Assembly (NCBI RefSeq): GCF_000620785.1 | Contig: NZ_JIAI01000002.1 | Coordinates: forward strand, 874,177-938,176 | Length of the DNA: 64,000 nt | Source: Actinospineispora acaciae DSM 45401 | GTDB taxonomy: Bacteria > Actinomycetota > Actinomycetes > Mycobacteriales > Pseudonocardiaceae | Reading direction: 5' to 3' | In this document: positions 15,566-23,623 of the stretch, piece after piece | Position numbering within the stretch: position 1 is the stretch's first letter | How the letters are laid out: each line of letters opens with the position of its first letter | Position numbers and translations under genes: made by a program | The notes under the pieces: model-generated | The model's database searches: none | Seen by the model: only the letters and a program-made list of their open reading frames with translations | What the model was told of the DNA's origin: nothing

Positions 15566-16240
15566 ATGGCTGACATCCCGGCACTGGTCCCTCGGCAGCG
15601 GGCGCGCGTGGCGGACGGCGCCGTACACGTCCCGGACTGGCTGGACCTCGACGAACAGCGGCGGCTGGTCGAGGCGTGCCGGGACTGGGCAGGGCCGCGC
15701 CCGTCCGGCCAGCCGGGCATGCGGGCGACCCGGCTGCCCAGCGGCGGGGTGATGTCGGTGCGGACGGTGTGCCTGGGCTGGCACTGGTACCCGTACCGCT
15801 ACTCGCGCACCGTGGACGACGGCGACGGCGCGCCGGTGCTGCCGTTCCCGGACTGGCTGGCCGGGCTGGGCCGGCGCGCGGTCGCCGAGGCGTACCAGGA
15901 TGACGGCATCGACTACCGGCCGGACGTCGCGCTGGTCAACTACTACGACGACGCCGCCAGGATGGGCCTGCACCAGGACAAGGACGAGCGCAGCCGCGAC
16001 CCGGTCGTGTCGATCAGCCTGGGCGACGCGTGCGTGTTCCGGTTCGGCAACACCGAGAACCGGAAACGGCCGTGGACGGACGTCGAGCTGCGCTCCGGGG
16101 ACCTGTTCGTGTTCGGCGGGCCGTCGCGGTTGGCCTACCACGGGGTGCCGCGTACCTACCCCGGCACCGGCGACCCGGCCATCGGGCTGCCCCGGGGCCG
16201 GCTGAACATCACGCTGCGGGTGTCCGGCCTGGGGTCCTGA
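15566..16240 (+). CDS. alkB: AlkB-type 2-oxoglutarate/Fe(II) DNA repair dioxygenase
   Basis: This 224-residue protein carries the AlkB core: NYYDDAARMGLHQDKDE with the iron ligands His136 and Asp138, the distal ligand His192 in LAYHGVPR, and the 2-oxoglutarate-binding arginines in GRLNITLRV. LRSGDLFVFGGPSRL is the typical strand before the last histidine. It oxidatively removes alkyl groups from 1-methyladenine and 3-methylcytosine in DNA. Start ATG 15566. It converges with lysE and no adaptive-response operator is obvious upstream. Confidence 0.93.
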   Translation: MADIPALVPRQRARVADGAVHVPDWLDLDEQRRLVEACRDWAGPRPSGQPGMRATRLPSGGVMSVRTVCLGWHWYPYRYSRTVDDGDGAPVLPFPDWLAGLGRRAVAEAYQDDGIDYRPDVALVNYYDDAARMGLHQDKDERSRDPVVSISLGDACVFRFGNTENRKRPWTDVELRSGDLFVFGGPSRLAYHGVPRTYPGTGDPAIGLPRGRLNITLRVSGLGS

Positions 16241-16243
16241 GGG

Positions 16244-16855
16244 CTATTCGACGGCCAGCCGGGCGCCGAAGCCGAGCAGCGCGGTCCCGGTGACGGTGTC
16301 CAGCGCGCGGCGCACCCGGCGCCGGGTGACCCAGCCGTGGACCCGGTGCACGAACAGGGCGAGCCCCAGTAACCACGCCGCGCCCAGCACCGCGACGGTG
16401 TACGCCAACAGCAGGCCGTCCGCCGTGGAGGACACCCCGGGCAGGAGGAACTGCGGCAGCACCGACAGGTACAGCACCAGGACCTTCGGGTTGGTGACGT
16501 TGCACAGGAAGCCGTCGGCGAACGCGCGGGACCTCGGCCTGCTCGCCTCCAGCCGGCCGTAGTCCCCCCGGCGCGCGCTGCGCAGCGCCTGCACGCCCAG
16601 GAAGCACAGGTAGGCCACGCCGAGCCAGCGCACGGTTGTGAACAACGGCTGTGACCCGGCGATGATCGCGCCGAGCCCGAGCGCGGCGGCGCTGCCCTGC
16701 AGGACGCTCGCGGTGCCGATGCCGAGGATCGCCAGCACGCCGCCGCGCGCGCCGCCGGTCATGGCGTTGCGGAGCGTGACCATGGTGTCCGGGCCGGGGA
16801 CCACTACCACCACCACAACGACCGCCAGGTAGCTGGCGTACATCTGCCAGGTCAT
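16244..16855 (-). CDS. LysE/RhtB-family amino acid exporter
   Basis: This 203-residue membrane protein starts MTWQMYASYLAVVVVVVVVPGPDTMVTLRN (quoted in part), including the family signature PGPDTM, and has about six helices. It exports amino acids or related compounds out of the cell. An unbroken run of eight valines sits in the first helix. I chose ATG 16855 since the longer frame to 16942 crosses the hairpin at 16899. It converges with alkB, with stops three bases apart. Confidence 0.9.
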   Translation of the reverse strand: MTWQMYASYLAVVVVVVVVPGPDTMVTLRNAMTGGARGGVLAILGIGTASVLQGSAAALGLGAIIAGSQPLFTTVRWLGVAYLCFLGVQALRSARRGDYGRLEASRPRSRAFADGFLCNVTNPKVLVLYLSVLPQFLLPGVSSTADGLLLAYTVAVLGAAWLLGLALFVHRVHGWVTRRRVRRALDTVTGTALLGFGARLAVE

Positions 16856-16898
16856 CGCCCACAAGCCTACGAGTCGGCGGCCGGTGTGACGACAGGCG

Positions 16899-16946
16899 CC
16901 GGTTGCCACCACCGTGTCGCCGCCGTGGCACGGTGGTGGCAACCGG
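16899..16946. terminator. 18-bp perfect hairpin terminator
   Basis: CCGGTTGCCACCACCGTG (16899-16916) pairs perfectly with 16929-16946 across a 12-base loop. It lies just past the stop of the reverse-strand DJ-1 gene (16961) and before the lysE start, so it most likely ends the DJ-1 transcript. Confidence 0.85.
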
Positions 16947-16960
16947 GATGGGTGCGCTGC

Positions 16961-17623
16961 TCAGCGGGCCGCGAGGGCCGCCACCATCCGCTCCGCGACG
17001 CCCCTCGCGGAGGCCGGGTTCTGCCCGGTGACCAGGCGGCCGTCGCTGATCACCCGCTCGGCGAAGTCCGGTCCCGGCACGTGCTCCGCACCGCGCGCGA
17101 CCAGCTCGTCGGCCAGCGAGAACGGCACCACGCCGGTCGCGCCCACCGCTTGCTCCTCGGCGTTGGTGAAGGCGGCCACCCGTTTCCCGGTGACCAGGTG
17201 GGAGCCGTCCGCGAGCGTCACGTTGACCAGCGCGGCGGGTCCGTGGCAGACCGCGCCGACGATGCCACCCGCCTGGTAGATGTCGGCGGTAAGCCGGGCC
17301 AGCTCGGCGCTGTGCGGGAAGTCCCACATGGTGCCGTGGCCGCCGGCGAAGAAGATCGCGGCGTAGTCGGCCGGGCTCACCTCGCCCGGCTTCGGGGCGT
17401 CGGTCGGCGCGGCATGCGCGAAGTAGCGCCGCTGCACCGGGTCGTTGTCGTCCCGGCTGGTCACCGGCGGCGTGCCGCCGGACACCGCGACGAACTCCAC
17501 GGTGAGGCCGGCGTCGGTGAAGACCTGCCACGGGATGGCGGCTTCGCCGGCGTGATAACCGGTCGCCTCGCCGGTCTCGCCGAGCTTCTCGTGGCTGGTC
17601 AGGGCGATCAGAACTCGTGTCAT
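16961..17623 (-). CDS. DJ-1/PfpI family protein, Hsp31-like type 1 glutamine amidotransferase domain
   Basis: This 220-residue protein has the DJ-1 fold with FFAGGHGTMWDFP (GGHG at 94-97) and the nucleophile elbow GAVCHGPAAL (Cys126, His127). Members act as glyoxalase III or protein deglycase and in stress defence. The start is ATG 17623; the larger open frame to 18643 is the shadow of the LysR gene. It is divergent from that LysR regulator, which probably controls it. The hairpin at 16899 ends the transcript. Confidence 0.9.
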   Translation of the reverse strand: MTRVLIALTSHEKLGETGEATGYHAGEAAIPWQVFTDAGLTVEFVAVSGGTPPVTSRDDNDPVQRRYFAHAAPTDAPKPGEVSPADYAAIFFAGGHGTMWDFPHSAELARLTADIYQAGGIVGAVCHGPAALVNVTLADGSHLVTGKRVAAFTNAEEQAVGATGVVPFSLADELVARGAEHVPGPDFAERVISDGRLVTGQNPASARGVAERMVAALAAR

Positions 17624-17695
17624 GACGCCATGCTGCCGCGAGCGGCACATCGAGATCCAATAGGACTCCACGAGTGCTGACATAGGATTCCTGAT

Positions 17696-18613
17696 GTGTC
17701 CGCCGTACCGAGCCTGGACCTGTTGCGCAGCTTTCTCGCGGTGTACCGCACCGGCTCGATCACGTCGGCCGCCTTGTTGCTCGGCGTCGCCCAGCCCACC
17801 GTCACCGCGCACATCCACTCGCTGGAGAACCACCTGGGGCGCCAGCTGTTCAACCGGCACGCCAGGGGCGCGGCGCCCACGACAGTTGCCGACGAGCTGG
17901 CCGAGCGGGTGGCCCGGCCGCTGGACGCCCTGGAGTCGGTGCTGCCGGTGGCCGACCGCTTCCCCAGCGTGGTGCGTCTCGGCGGCCCGGCCGAGATGCT
18001 CGGCGAGCTGGCCATCCCCGCGCTCGCCGACCTCGTCGCCGGCGGGATGCGGCTGGAGGTGACGTTCGGGCTGCCCACCGAGTTGCTCGACGCGGTGGCC
18101 GTCGGCCGGATCGACCTGGCCATCTGCACGGTCCGGCCGCGCCGGCGGGGCGTCGTCGCCCAGCCCCTGTGCGACGAGGAGTTCGTCCTGGTGGCCAGTC
18201 CGTCGTGGGCCTCCCGGGTGATGGAGGCCAACCGTGCGACGCCGGGCGCGGACCCGGACGTCATAGGGCCGCGGTCCCTGCGCGACGTGCCGCTGTTGGC
18301 CTACGGGGCCGAGGCGCCGATCCTGCGCCGGTACTGGCGCACGGTGTTCCAGACCAGGTTGACCCGCACGCCCGACGTGGTCGCCGCCGACCTGCGCGCC
18401 CTGCTCACCGCCGTGCGCGCCGGCGCCGGCGCGACAGTGCTGCCCCGTTACCTGGTCGCCGCCGGCCTGCGCGACGGCTCCTTGCGCGCCGTGGCCAGCC
18501 CCGAGCTCCCGCCCCTCAACACCCTCTACCTGACCTGTCGCCCGGCCGTCGCCGAGCACCGCGCCATCACCACGGTCCGCGACACCCTCCTCGCCGCCGC
18601 CCGCACCTGGTGA
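17696..18613 (+). CDS. LysR-family transcriptional regulator
   Basis: This 305-residue regulator has the LysR winged helix-turn-helix (LDLLRSFLAVYRTGSITSAA, QPTVTAHIHSLENHLGRQLF at residues 7-62) and a periplasmic-binding-protein-like effector domain. It begins at GTG 17696, 73 bp from the divergent DJ-1 gene. ATAGGA occurs twice in that gap (about 17660 and 17682), a possible binding site. Its likely target is the DJ-1 gene; inducer unknown. Confidence 0.92.
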   Translation: MSAVPSLDLLRSFLAVYRTGSITSAALLLGVAQPTVTAHIHSLENHLGRQLFNRHARGAAPTTVADELAERVARPLDALESVLPVADRFPSVVRLGGPAEMLGELAIPALADLVAGGMRLEVTFGLPTELLDAVAVGRIDLAICTVRPRRRGVVAQPLCDEEFVLVASPSWASRVMEANRATPGADPDVIGPRSLRDVPLLAYGAEAPILRRYWRTVFQTRLTRTPDVVAADLRALLTAVRAGAGATVLPRYLVAAGLRDGSLRAVASPELPPLNTLYLTCRPAVAEHRAITTVRDTLLAAARTW

Positions 18614-18683
18614 GCCCATCCTCGGCACACTTGTGCACACCACACCGCAAAGTGGCGATCAGGCTGCGCAATAACAGATACTA

Positions 18684-18699
18684 TCGAACATGTGTTCGA
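18684..18699 (+). promoter_or_regulatory. Consensus actinobacterial SOS (LexA) box with -10 element
   Basis: TCGAACATGTGTTCGA matches the actinobacterial LexA consensus CGAAC-N4-GTTCG in every fixed position. A -10-like TACTAT sits at 18679-18684, so transcription should begin around 18690-18692, within the box, where bound LexA would block it. The ATG of the next gene lies in the centre of the box (18690), which suggests a leaderless mRNA. Confidence 0.75.
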
Positions 18700-19031
18700 G
18701 CAAGGAGCGATTAGACAACTGGCAGCCGCCCCGGCCGCCGGCCATCGCGGGCCACGGGGCGCCGGCCGAGGTCCCCCCGGTGCGGCCGGTGTGGGTGCTG
18801 CTGGAGGAGGTGGTCCGGCACGACCCGACGCTGGCGCGCACCGTCGTCGACGGGCTGGACCTGACCGGCCGGGCCAAGGGGTTCCTGTCCGAGTGGCGGC
18901 GCAGCTCGCGCGGCGACTGGGTGGGCGTGGTCAACTACGAGGTGCACTACGCGGACGGCCGGGAGGCCACGGTGTGGTGGCGCGAGCAGATGGTGCCGGG
19001 GTACGCGCTGCTGCCGAGGTCCACGACGTGA
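18690..19031 (+). CDS. Uncharacterised small protein, predicted SOS-regulated
   Basis: This 113-residue protein starts at ATG 18690 inside the LexA box, probably at or next to the transcription start (leaderless). The sequence has a proline-rich start (NWQPPRPPAIAGHGAPAEVP), a helix (VWVLLEEVVRHDPTLARTVV) and a beta-rich end (WVGVVNYEVHYADGREATVWW, EQMVPGYALLPR). I do not recognise the family. No membrane segment or catalytic motif is visible. The neighbours (fprA, converging, and LysR) give no functional hint, so the operator is the main clue: a DNA-damage-inducible protein. Confidence 0.65.
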   Translation: MCSSKERLDNWQPPRPPAIAGHGAPAEVPPVRPVWVLLEEVVRHDPTLARTVVDGLDLTGRAKGFLSEWRRSSRGDWVGVVNYEVHYADGREATVWWREQMVPGYALLPRSTT

Positions 19032-19035
19032 CGGC

Positions 19036-20406
19036 TCAGGCGTCCGCGCGGGTACGGCTGAGCGCGACGTCGAGCAGCGCCTCGGTGCGGCACAGCTTCA
19101 CCCTCGGGCGCCCGGCCGGCTCGCCCGCTGTGCGTTCGGCCTGGTCGATCAGCTGCCAGCCGCTCTCGGTGACCAGCTCGGGCTGCCGCTCGGCCAGCCA
19201 GGACTCGATGTCGAGGGTGCCGTCCCGGTCGTGGCGGCGCAGCGACCCGTCCGCGAGGTCCTCCAGCAGCCGGGTGACGGTCTCCACCGCGTCCTTCTTG
19301 TTCGTGCCGATGATGCCGGTCGGCCCGCGCTTGATCCAGCCGACCACGTACTCCCGCTCGGCGCCCTCGACCTTGCCGCGCTCGTTCGGGATGACGCCCC
19401 GGCGCTCGTCGAAGGGCAGCCCGGCGATCGGCAGCCCCCGGTACCCGACCGCGCGCAGCACCAGCCCGGTCGGCACCGACTCGCGGTGCCCGGTGTCGTG
19501 CGCGCTGACCCAGCCGTCCTCGCCGACCCGCAGCTCGTTGTGGCCGAGGACGATCTCCTCGACCTTGCCGTTGCCCCGGATCTCGACGGGGGAGCGCTGG
19601 AACCGCATGGTGATGTGCCGCTCGCCGTACGCCTCGGCGTCCTCGGCGTACCCGCGCAGCACCGCCAGGTTCCGCTTGGCGACCCGGGACAGGCCGTCCT
19701 CGTCGGGCACCTCGGCGACCTGGTCGGGGTCGATGTCCACCCCGGACTCGGTGAACTCGGGCAGCTCCTTGAGCTCGGGGGTGGTGAACGCGGCCTGCGC
19801 CGGGCCGCGCCGGCCGACCACCAGCACCTCCTTGATGCCGCTGGCCCGCAGCGCGTCCAGCGCGTGGTCGGCGATGTCGGTGGCCGCCAGCCGGTCCGGC
19901 GGCGAGCACAGGATGCGGGCCACGTCCAGCGCGACGTTGCCGTTGCCGATCACCACCGCGCGCGAGGTGTTCAGGTCGAAGGTGTGGTCGGCGAAGTCGG
20001 GGTGGCCGTTGTACCAGCCCACGAAGTCCACGGCGGCCACGCTGCCCGGCAGCTCCTCGCCGGGGATGCCCAGCTTGCGGTCGGTGGGGGTGCCCACGGC
20101 GTAGATCACCGCGTCGTAGCGCTCCGCGAGCTCCTCGCGGGTCACGTCGGTGCCGACGTCGACGTTGCCGAAGAACCGGAACGACTCCTCGGCGGCGATC
20201 TTCGCGTACACCGAGGACACCGACTTGATCTTCGGATGGTCGGGTGCCACGCCGGCCCTGACCAGGCCCCACGGGGTGGCCAGGCGCTCGTACATGTCCA
20301 CCCGGACGTCGAGGTCGGCGCGGTCGAGCAGCGCGCCGGCCGCATAGAAGCCGGACGGTCCGGAGCCCACGATGGCGACGTTCAACGGGGCCTCGGCTGC
20401 AGCCAT
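19036..20406 (-). CDS. fprA: Ferredoxin/adrenodoxin-type NADP+ reductase FprA
   Basis: This 456-residue flavoprotein has the FAD motif VAIVGSGPSGFYAAGALL (GSGPSG 14-19), the signature ERLATPWGLVRAGVAPDHPK, the NADP motif VVIGNGNVALDVARIL and a RGPTGIIGTNKKDA segment. These match actinobacterial FprA, an adrenodoxin-reductase homologue. It moves electrons between NADPH and ferredoxin, supplying P450s and iron-sulfur metabolism in the cytoplasm. Its start ATG is 20406; it converges with the SOS-box gene with four bases between stops. Confidence 0.95.
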   Translation of the reverse strand: MAAAEAPLNVAIVGSGPSGFYAAGALLDRADLDVRVDMYERLATPWGLVRAGVAPDHPKIKSVSSVYAKIAAEESFRFFGNVDVGTDVTREELAERYDAVIYAVGTPTDRKLGIPGEELPGSVAAVDFVGWYNGHPDFADHTFDLNTSRAVVIGNGNVALDVARILCSPPDRLAATDIADHALDALRASGIKEVLVVGRRGPAQAAFTTPELKELPEFTESGVDIDPDQVAEVPDEDGLSRVAKRNLAVLRGYAEDAEAYGERHITMRFQRSPVEIRGNGKVEEIVLGHNELRVGEDGWVSAHDTGHRESVPTGLVLRAVGYRGLPIAGLPFDERRGVIPNERGKVEGAEREYVVGWIKRGPTGIIGTNKKDAVETVTRLLEDLADGSLRRHDRDGTLDIESWLAERQPELVTESGWQLIDQAERTAGEPAGRPRVKLCRTEALLDVALSRTRADA

Positions 20407-20562
20407 TGACGATCACATCCTGCGTCAACACGGTTGAGCGGCCGGGCGGCCCGGCCGGTGGTGGCTCACCCCCCACCCTGCCAGGTTCGGCCTCGGCCGG
20501 CCCGTTGGCCCGCCCGGTGGTCGGACCGGGCGGGCCAAACGGTCGGTGCCGGCGGTGTCACG

Positions 20563-20602
20563 CAGTGTCAACCAGTGTCAACCAGTGTCAACCAGTGTCA
20601 GC
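20563..20602. repeat. Four tandem 10-bp repeats after the RIO kinase gene
   Basis: CAGTGTCAAC is repeated three times (20563-20592), followed by a one-mismatch fourth copy (CAGTGTCAGC, 20593-20602). The fourth copy contains the TGA stop of the reverse-strand RIO kinase (20598-20600). It may be a simple-sequence expansion or a protein-binding array. Confidence 0.8.
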
Positions 20603-21602
20603 CGGCGGAGGTGCCGAACGCCTCGGCGACCAGCCGGGCGAACAGCGCCTCCGGGTCGAGGAGGCGGGCCGGCAGCCCGCGCGCCTCGAACCAGGCGGTG
20701 ATGTTGTGGACGTCACGGCCCAGGAACTCGTCGCCGCTCGGGTTGCCCACCAGGTCGACCACCTGCGGCAGGTCGATGAGCACCAGCCGCTCGCCGTGCA
20801 CCAACAGGTTGTACGCGGACAGGTCGCCGTGGGTCAGGCCGGCGCGGGCGAGCAGCAGCATCGCCTCGGTGAGCTGCCGCCACAGCTCGGCCAGCAGCTC
20901 CGGGTCGGGCCGCAGCTGGGCCAGCCGGGGCGCGGCGGTGCCGTCCGGGTCGCCGAGGAACTCCAGCATCACCTCGCGCCCGTTCCACTGCGCGGGATAC
21001 GGCACCGGGGCACCGATCGACCACAGCCGGCTCAACGCGCCGAACTCGGCGGCGGCCCACTGGTCGGCGATCAGCGACCGGCCGAACGCCGTGCGCCCGG
21101 CCATCGCCCGCATCTCCCGGGACCGGCGCACCCGCCTGCCCTCCAGGTAGCCGGCGTCGCGGTGGAACATCCGGTGCTCGGGCGGCCGGTAGCGCTTGGC
21201 GGCGAGCAGGCAGCTCCGGTCGGTGCCGGGCAGCTCGCGGCGGACCAGGTGGACGTCCGCCTCCTTGCCGGACTTGAGCACGCCCAGCTCGGTATCCACC
21301 GCGCTGTGGTCGGTGACCAGCCACGGCGGGTACGGGGTGGGGCCGTGCTCGGAGCCGTCCCAGCTCGACCAGCTCCCGCCCTCGGGCGGCGCGGAGTCGG
21401 CCTCGTCCTCGCGGCGCCAGATCAGCGAGGGCGCTTCAGCGGGCGCGGGCGTGGGCTGGCTCGGGCGGGCGGGCTCGCGCTCGTCGTCGAACCGGGCCCG
21501 GCGGCGCCGGGTCGAGCGCCGGCCGCCGCGATGGACGCCCGGGTAGTCGTCATCGGGGTAGTTGTCGTCAGAGAAATCGGAGAAGTAGTCGTGCGATCGC
21601 AC
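20598..21602 (-). CDS. RIO-type serine protein kinase
   Basis: This 334-residue protein has an acidic/basic low-complexity N-terminus (residues 1-95), then a RIO kinase fold: LGVLKSGKEADVHLVRRELP (nucleotide-binding loop), LLAAKRYRPPEHRMF (catalytic Lys), the catalytic loop LTHGDLSAYNLLVHGERLVL (HGDLSxxN) and the metal motif LIDLPQVVDLVGN. RIO kinases act as ATPases or kinases in ribosome maturation in archaea and eukaryotes; the bacterial role is unknown. The start is GTG 21602. Its ribosome binding site lies in the loop of a predicted hairpin (21601-21643), and a 19-codon ORF precedes it. Confidence 0.9.
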   Translation of the reverse strand: MRSHDYFSDFSDDNYPDDDYPGVHRGGRRSTRRRRARFDDEREPARPSQPTPAPAEAPSLIWRREDEADSAPPEGGSWSSWDGSEHGPTPYPPWLVTDHSAVDTELGVLKSGKEADVHLVRRELPGTDRSCLLAAKRYRPPEHRMFHRDAGYLEGRRVRRSREMRAMAGRTAFGRSLIADQWAAAEFGALSRLWSIGAPVPYPAQWNGREVMLEFLGDPDGTAAPRLAQLRPDPELLAELWRQLTEAMLLLARAGLTHGDLSAYNLLVHGERLVLIDLPQVVDLVGNPSGDEFLGRDVHNITAWFEARGLPARLLDPEALFARLVAEAFGTSAG

Positions 21603-21643
21603 CGGTTGGGGTCTCCTGACCAGGGAAGGGCAGCCCCACCGGT
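21601..21643 (-). promoter_or_regulatory. Hairpin over the RIO kinase start, possible translational control
   Basis: ACCGGT plus GGGG at 21601-21611 can pair with CCCCACCGGT at 21634-21643 (one bulged base). On the mRNA the AGGAG ribosome binding site falls in the loop and the GT of the GTG start in the stem. This could mask initiation; it is a prediction only. Confidence 0.4.
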
Positions 21644-21654
21644 GTGCGCGACGG

Positions 21655-21714
21655 CTATCCGGGCGGGGCCGAGGGACGGGGGCGGACCACGTCCTGGGCG
21701 GCAGTCATCGCCAT
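21655..21714 (-). CDS. Possible 19-residue leader peptide
   Basis: A 20-codon frame on the reverse strand starts at ATG 21714 after a very strong ribosome binding site (GGAGGAGGT) and encodes MAMTAAQDVVRPRPSAPPG before TAG. It ends 52 bases before the RIO kinase start with the predicted hairpin between. The ideal ribosome binding site argues that it is translated; as a leader it could couple ribosome movement to opening of the hairpin. It is too short to judge by composition. Confidence 0.45.
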   Translation of the reverse strand: MAMTAAQDVVRPRPSAPPG

Positions 21715-21819
21715 GCGGTCCACCTCCTCCTTCGCTCCGCCGGCCGACCGGCTCCGGTTCTGATCGGGCCTCACCGTGCCGTACTCCGCTCCCGCCGGCA
21801 ACCGAGTTTTCTCACGACC

Positions 21820-22548
21820 TCACACAGTGATCAGCTCGAACGCGCAGTGCGGTCGGCCGCCGAACACCGCCGGATCGGTCGCCGCCATGTCGTCGACCAG
21901 CTCGGCGGCCCGCTGCGCCGGCGGCGTGTCGGACAGCGCGCGCAGGTACGCGGCGTGCGCGGCCAGTGAGGCGATGGCCTGCTCGCGCCGCCCCGAGACG
22001 TCCACGGCGTGGCTGGCCAGCTGGGAGGCGTGGATCGCCACCCAGCGCACGCCCTGCCACGGCTCGGGTTCGCCGTCGGCCGGCGGGAAGATCCAGCGGT
22101 TGCCGGCGTCGGCGGCCGCGTCCACGGTGGCGCGGCCGACCGCCTTGTGGTCGGGGGTGTTCCAGGTGCCCGGCCGCCAGTAGTCGTGGTGGTTCTGGGT
22201 GATCACCAGCTCCGGCCGGTGGCGGCGGATGGCCAGTGCGATCTCGCGGCGCAGCGCGATGCCGTACTCGATGACGCCGTCGCGGTGGCCCAGGAACTCC
22301 ACGCTGTGCACCCCGACCTGGGCGGCCGCCGCGCGCTCCTCGGCCTCCCGCAGCGGCCCCGCCTGCTCCGGCGGCATCCCGTCGATGCCCGCCTCACCCC
22401 GGGTGACCAGCACGTAGGCCACCTCCTTGCCGGCGGCGGTCCAGCCCGCGATGGCGCCCGCGCAGCCCCACTCGAGGTCGTCGGGGTGCGCGACCACGGC
22501 GAGCGCCCGGTGCCAGTCCTCGGGCATCGGCAACAGCGTGTCCGGCAT
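21820..22548 (-). CDS. PIG-L/LmbE-family deacetylase
   Basis: This 242-residue protein has the zinc motif ALAVVAHPDDLEWGCAG (AHPDD, His21/Asp24), the family segment VTRGEAGIDGMPPEQAGPLR-EAEE and ITQNHHDYWRPGTWNTPDHKAVG with the third ligand region. The family removes acetyl groups from amino-sugar conjugates; MshB and Mca of mycothiol metabolism belong to it, but this is not clearly either. I chose ATG 22548 with GGAG upstream. A TTG at 22566 would overlap the yaaA stop. It is probably cotranscribed with yaaA. Confidence 0.88.
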   Translation of the reverse strand: MPDTLLPMPEDWHRALAVVAHPDDLEWGCAGAIAGWTAAGKEVAYVLVTRGEAGIDGMPPEQAGPLREAEERAAAAQVGVHSVEFLGHRDGVIEYGIALRREIALAIRRHRPELVITQNHHDYWRPGTWNTPDHKAVGRATVDAAADAGNRWIFPPADGEPEPWQGVRWVAIHASQLASHAVDVSGRREQAIASLAAHAAYLRALSDTPPAQRAAELVDDMAATDPAVFGGRPHCAFELITV

Positions 22549-22562
22549 GGGGGTCTCCGTTC

Positions 22563-23318
22563 TCAACCGGCGGGGTCGGGCACGATGAGGTCCAGCTCGT
22601 TCGCGGTGGCACCACGTTCGATCGCCAGCCCGGCCCGGCGGATCACCCGCAGCAGGCCGGGCAGGTCGTTCGGCTCCGCCCTGCTGCCCGCCAGCAGCCG
22701 CGCCAGCCGCCCCTTGGCGGCCTTGTTGAAGTGGCTGACCACGGTCCGGGTGCCGTCCGGCCGTTCGCTCAACACCCGCACGGTGACCGCGCCGGGCACC
22801 CGGCCCAGCCCGGTGTAGCCGCCCGAGCGCAGGTCCACCACCAGCCCGTCCAACCCGGCGAGCACCGGCTCCAGCGCCGGGCGCCAGAACGCGGCGAGCG
22901 TCCCGCGCCCGGGCAGCGACGACCCCGCCGAGAGCCGGTACGCCGGCACCGGGTCGGCGGCGCGCAGCAGCCCGAACAGCGCCGACCCGACCACCAGCCG
23001 CTCGCCCGCTCGGGCCGCCGCCGCGCCCCGCAGCGACCCGGCGTCCAGCGCGTCGTAGAGCACGCCGGTGTAGCGGCGCAGCGCGGGCGCGGTCGGCGCG
23101 GACCAGAGCGCGGCGTTGCGCGCGATCTCGTCGTCCTGCCGTTCGGACAACCCCAGCGCGGCCCGGCTGGCCGGCACGTCGGCGGCCAGCGCCACCAGCT
23201 CGCCGGCCAGCTCCTTGCGCGCCGGGTTGAGGCCGGGGAAGGACAACCGATCCAGCTCCAGCGGCGGCCCGTCACCGCCGTCGCTCTTGGTCTCCGAGGG
23301 CGGCAGCAGGATCAACAC
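22563..23318 (-). CDS. yaaA: YaaA-family peroxide-stress protein (DUF328/UPF0246)
   Basis: This 251-residue protein begins MLILLPPSETKSDGGDGPPL, the family signature, and has YTGVLYDALDAG, RLVVGSALFGLLRAADPVPAYRL (in two parts) and VVSHFNKAAKGRLARLL, all typical of YaaA. In E. coli YaaA lowers free iron and protects DNA during peroxide stress. The start is GTG 23318, just after the MITE-like element's left flank. The PIG-L gene follows directly. Confidence 0.9.
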   Translation of the reverse strand: MLILLPPSETKSDGGDGPPLELDRLSFPGLNPARKELAGELVALAADVPASRAALGLSERQDDEIARNAALWSAPTAPALRRYTGVLYDALDAGSLRGAAAARAGERLVVGSALFGLLRAADPVPAYRLSAGSSLPGRGTLAAFWRPALEPVLAGLDGLVVDLRSGGYTGLGRVPGAVTVRVLSERPDGTRTVVSHFNKAAKGRLARLLAGSRAEPNDLPGLLRVIRRAGLAIERGATANELDLIVPDPAG

Positions 23319-23338
23319 GGGCGCGACGCTACAACAGA

Positions 23339-23583
23339 TAGCGTCGTGTAAATGAGGTTCCTTGCCCGGATTCGGTGATCCAGGTGCTGTGTCCCTGCGG
23401 GACACCCGCACCCGGGCAACCGCAAGGCTGTGTCTGATTCGGAGTCCCCGATACCGGGTTTGTATCGGGGGCGACGACCTTCGGTCGACGACGCTGTGCC
23501 TTGCGGGGACACCCCGCACCCCGGGGACGGGGCGCCGCCTGGGCGCCGAAGGCGGGTAAGACGACCTCGTTTACACGGCGCTA
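23339..23583. mobile_element. MITE-like element, 245 bp, imperfect 20-bp terminal inverted repeats
   Basis: The left end TAGCGTCGTGTAAATGAGGT (23339-23358) and the complement of 23564-23583 agree at 18 of 20 positions. The interior has no gene. It contains a perfect 9-bp hairpin (CCCCGATAC 23446-23454 with 23462-23470) and two related GC-rich segments (near 23386 and 23493) with GCTGTG...GCGGG...ACACCC...GCACCC. Ends containing GTGTAAA resemble those of IS256-type elements, so a non-autonomous derivative is a fair inference. No clear target duplication is seen. Confidence 0.6.
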
Positions 23584-23623
23584 GTGCGCCTGACCGGCGC
23601 GGCACAAGTCCGGCGTCCCTGGT

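Noticed and set aside
20407..20597. A possible gene between fprA and the RIO kinase
   Set aside because: No frame has coding-like composition or ribosome binding site; the only structure is the 10-bp tandem repeat.
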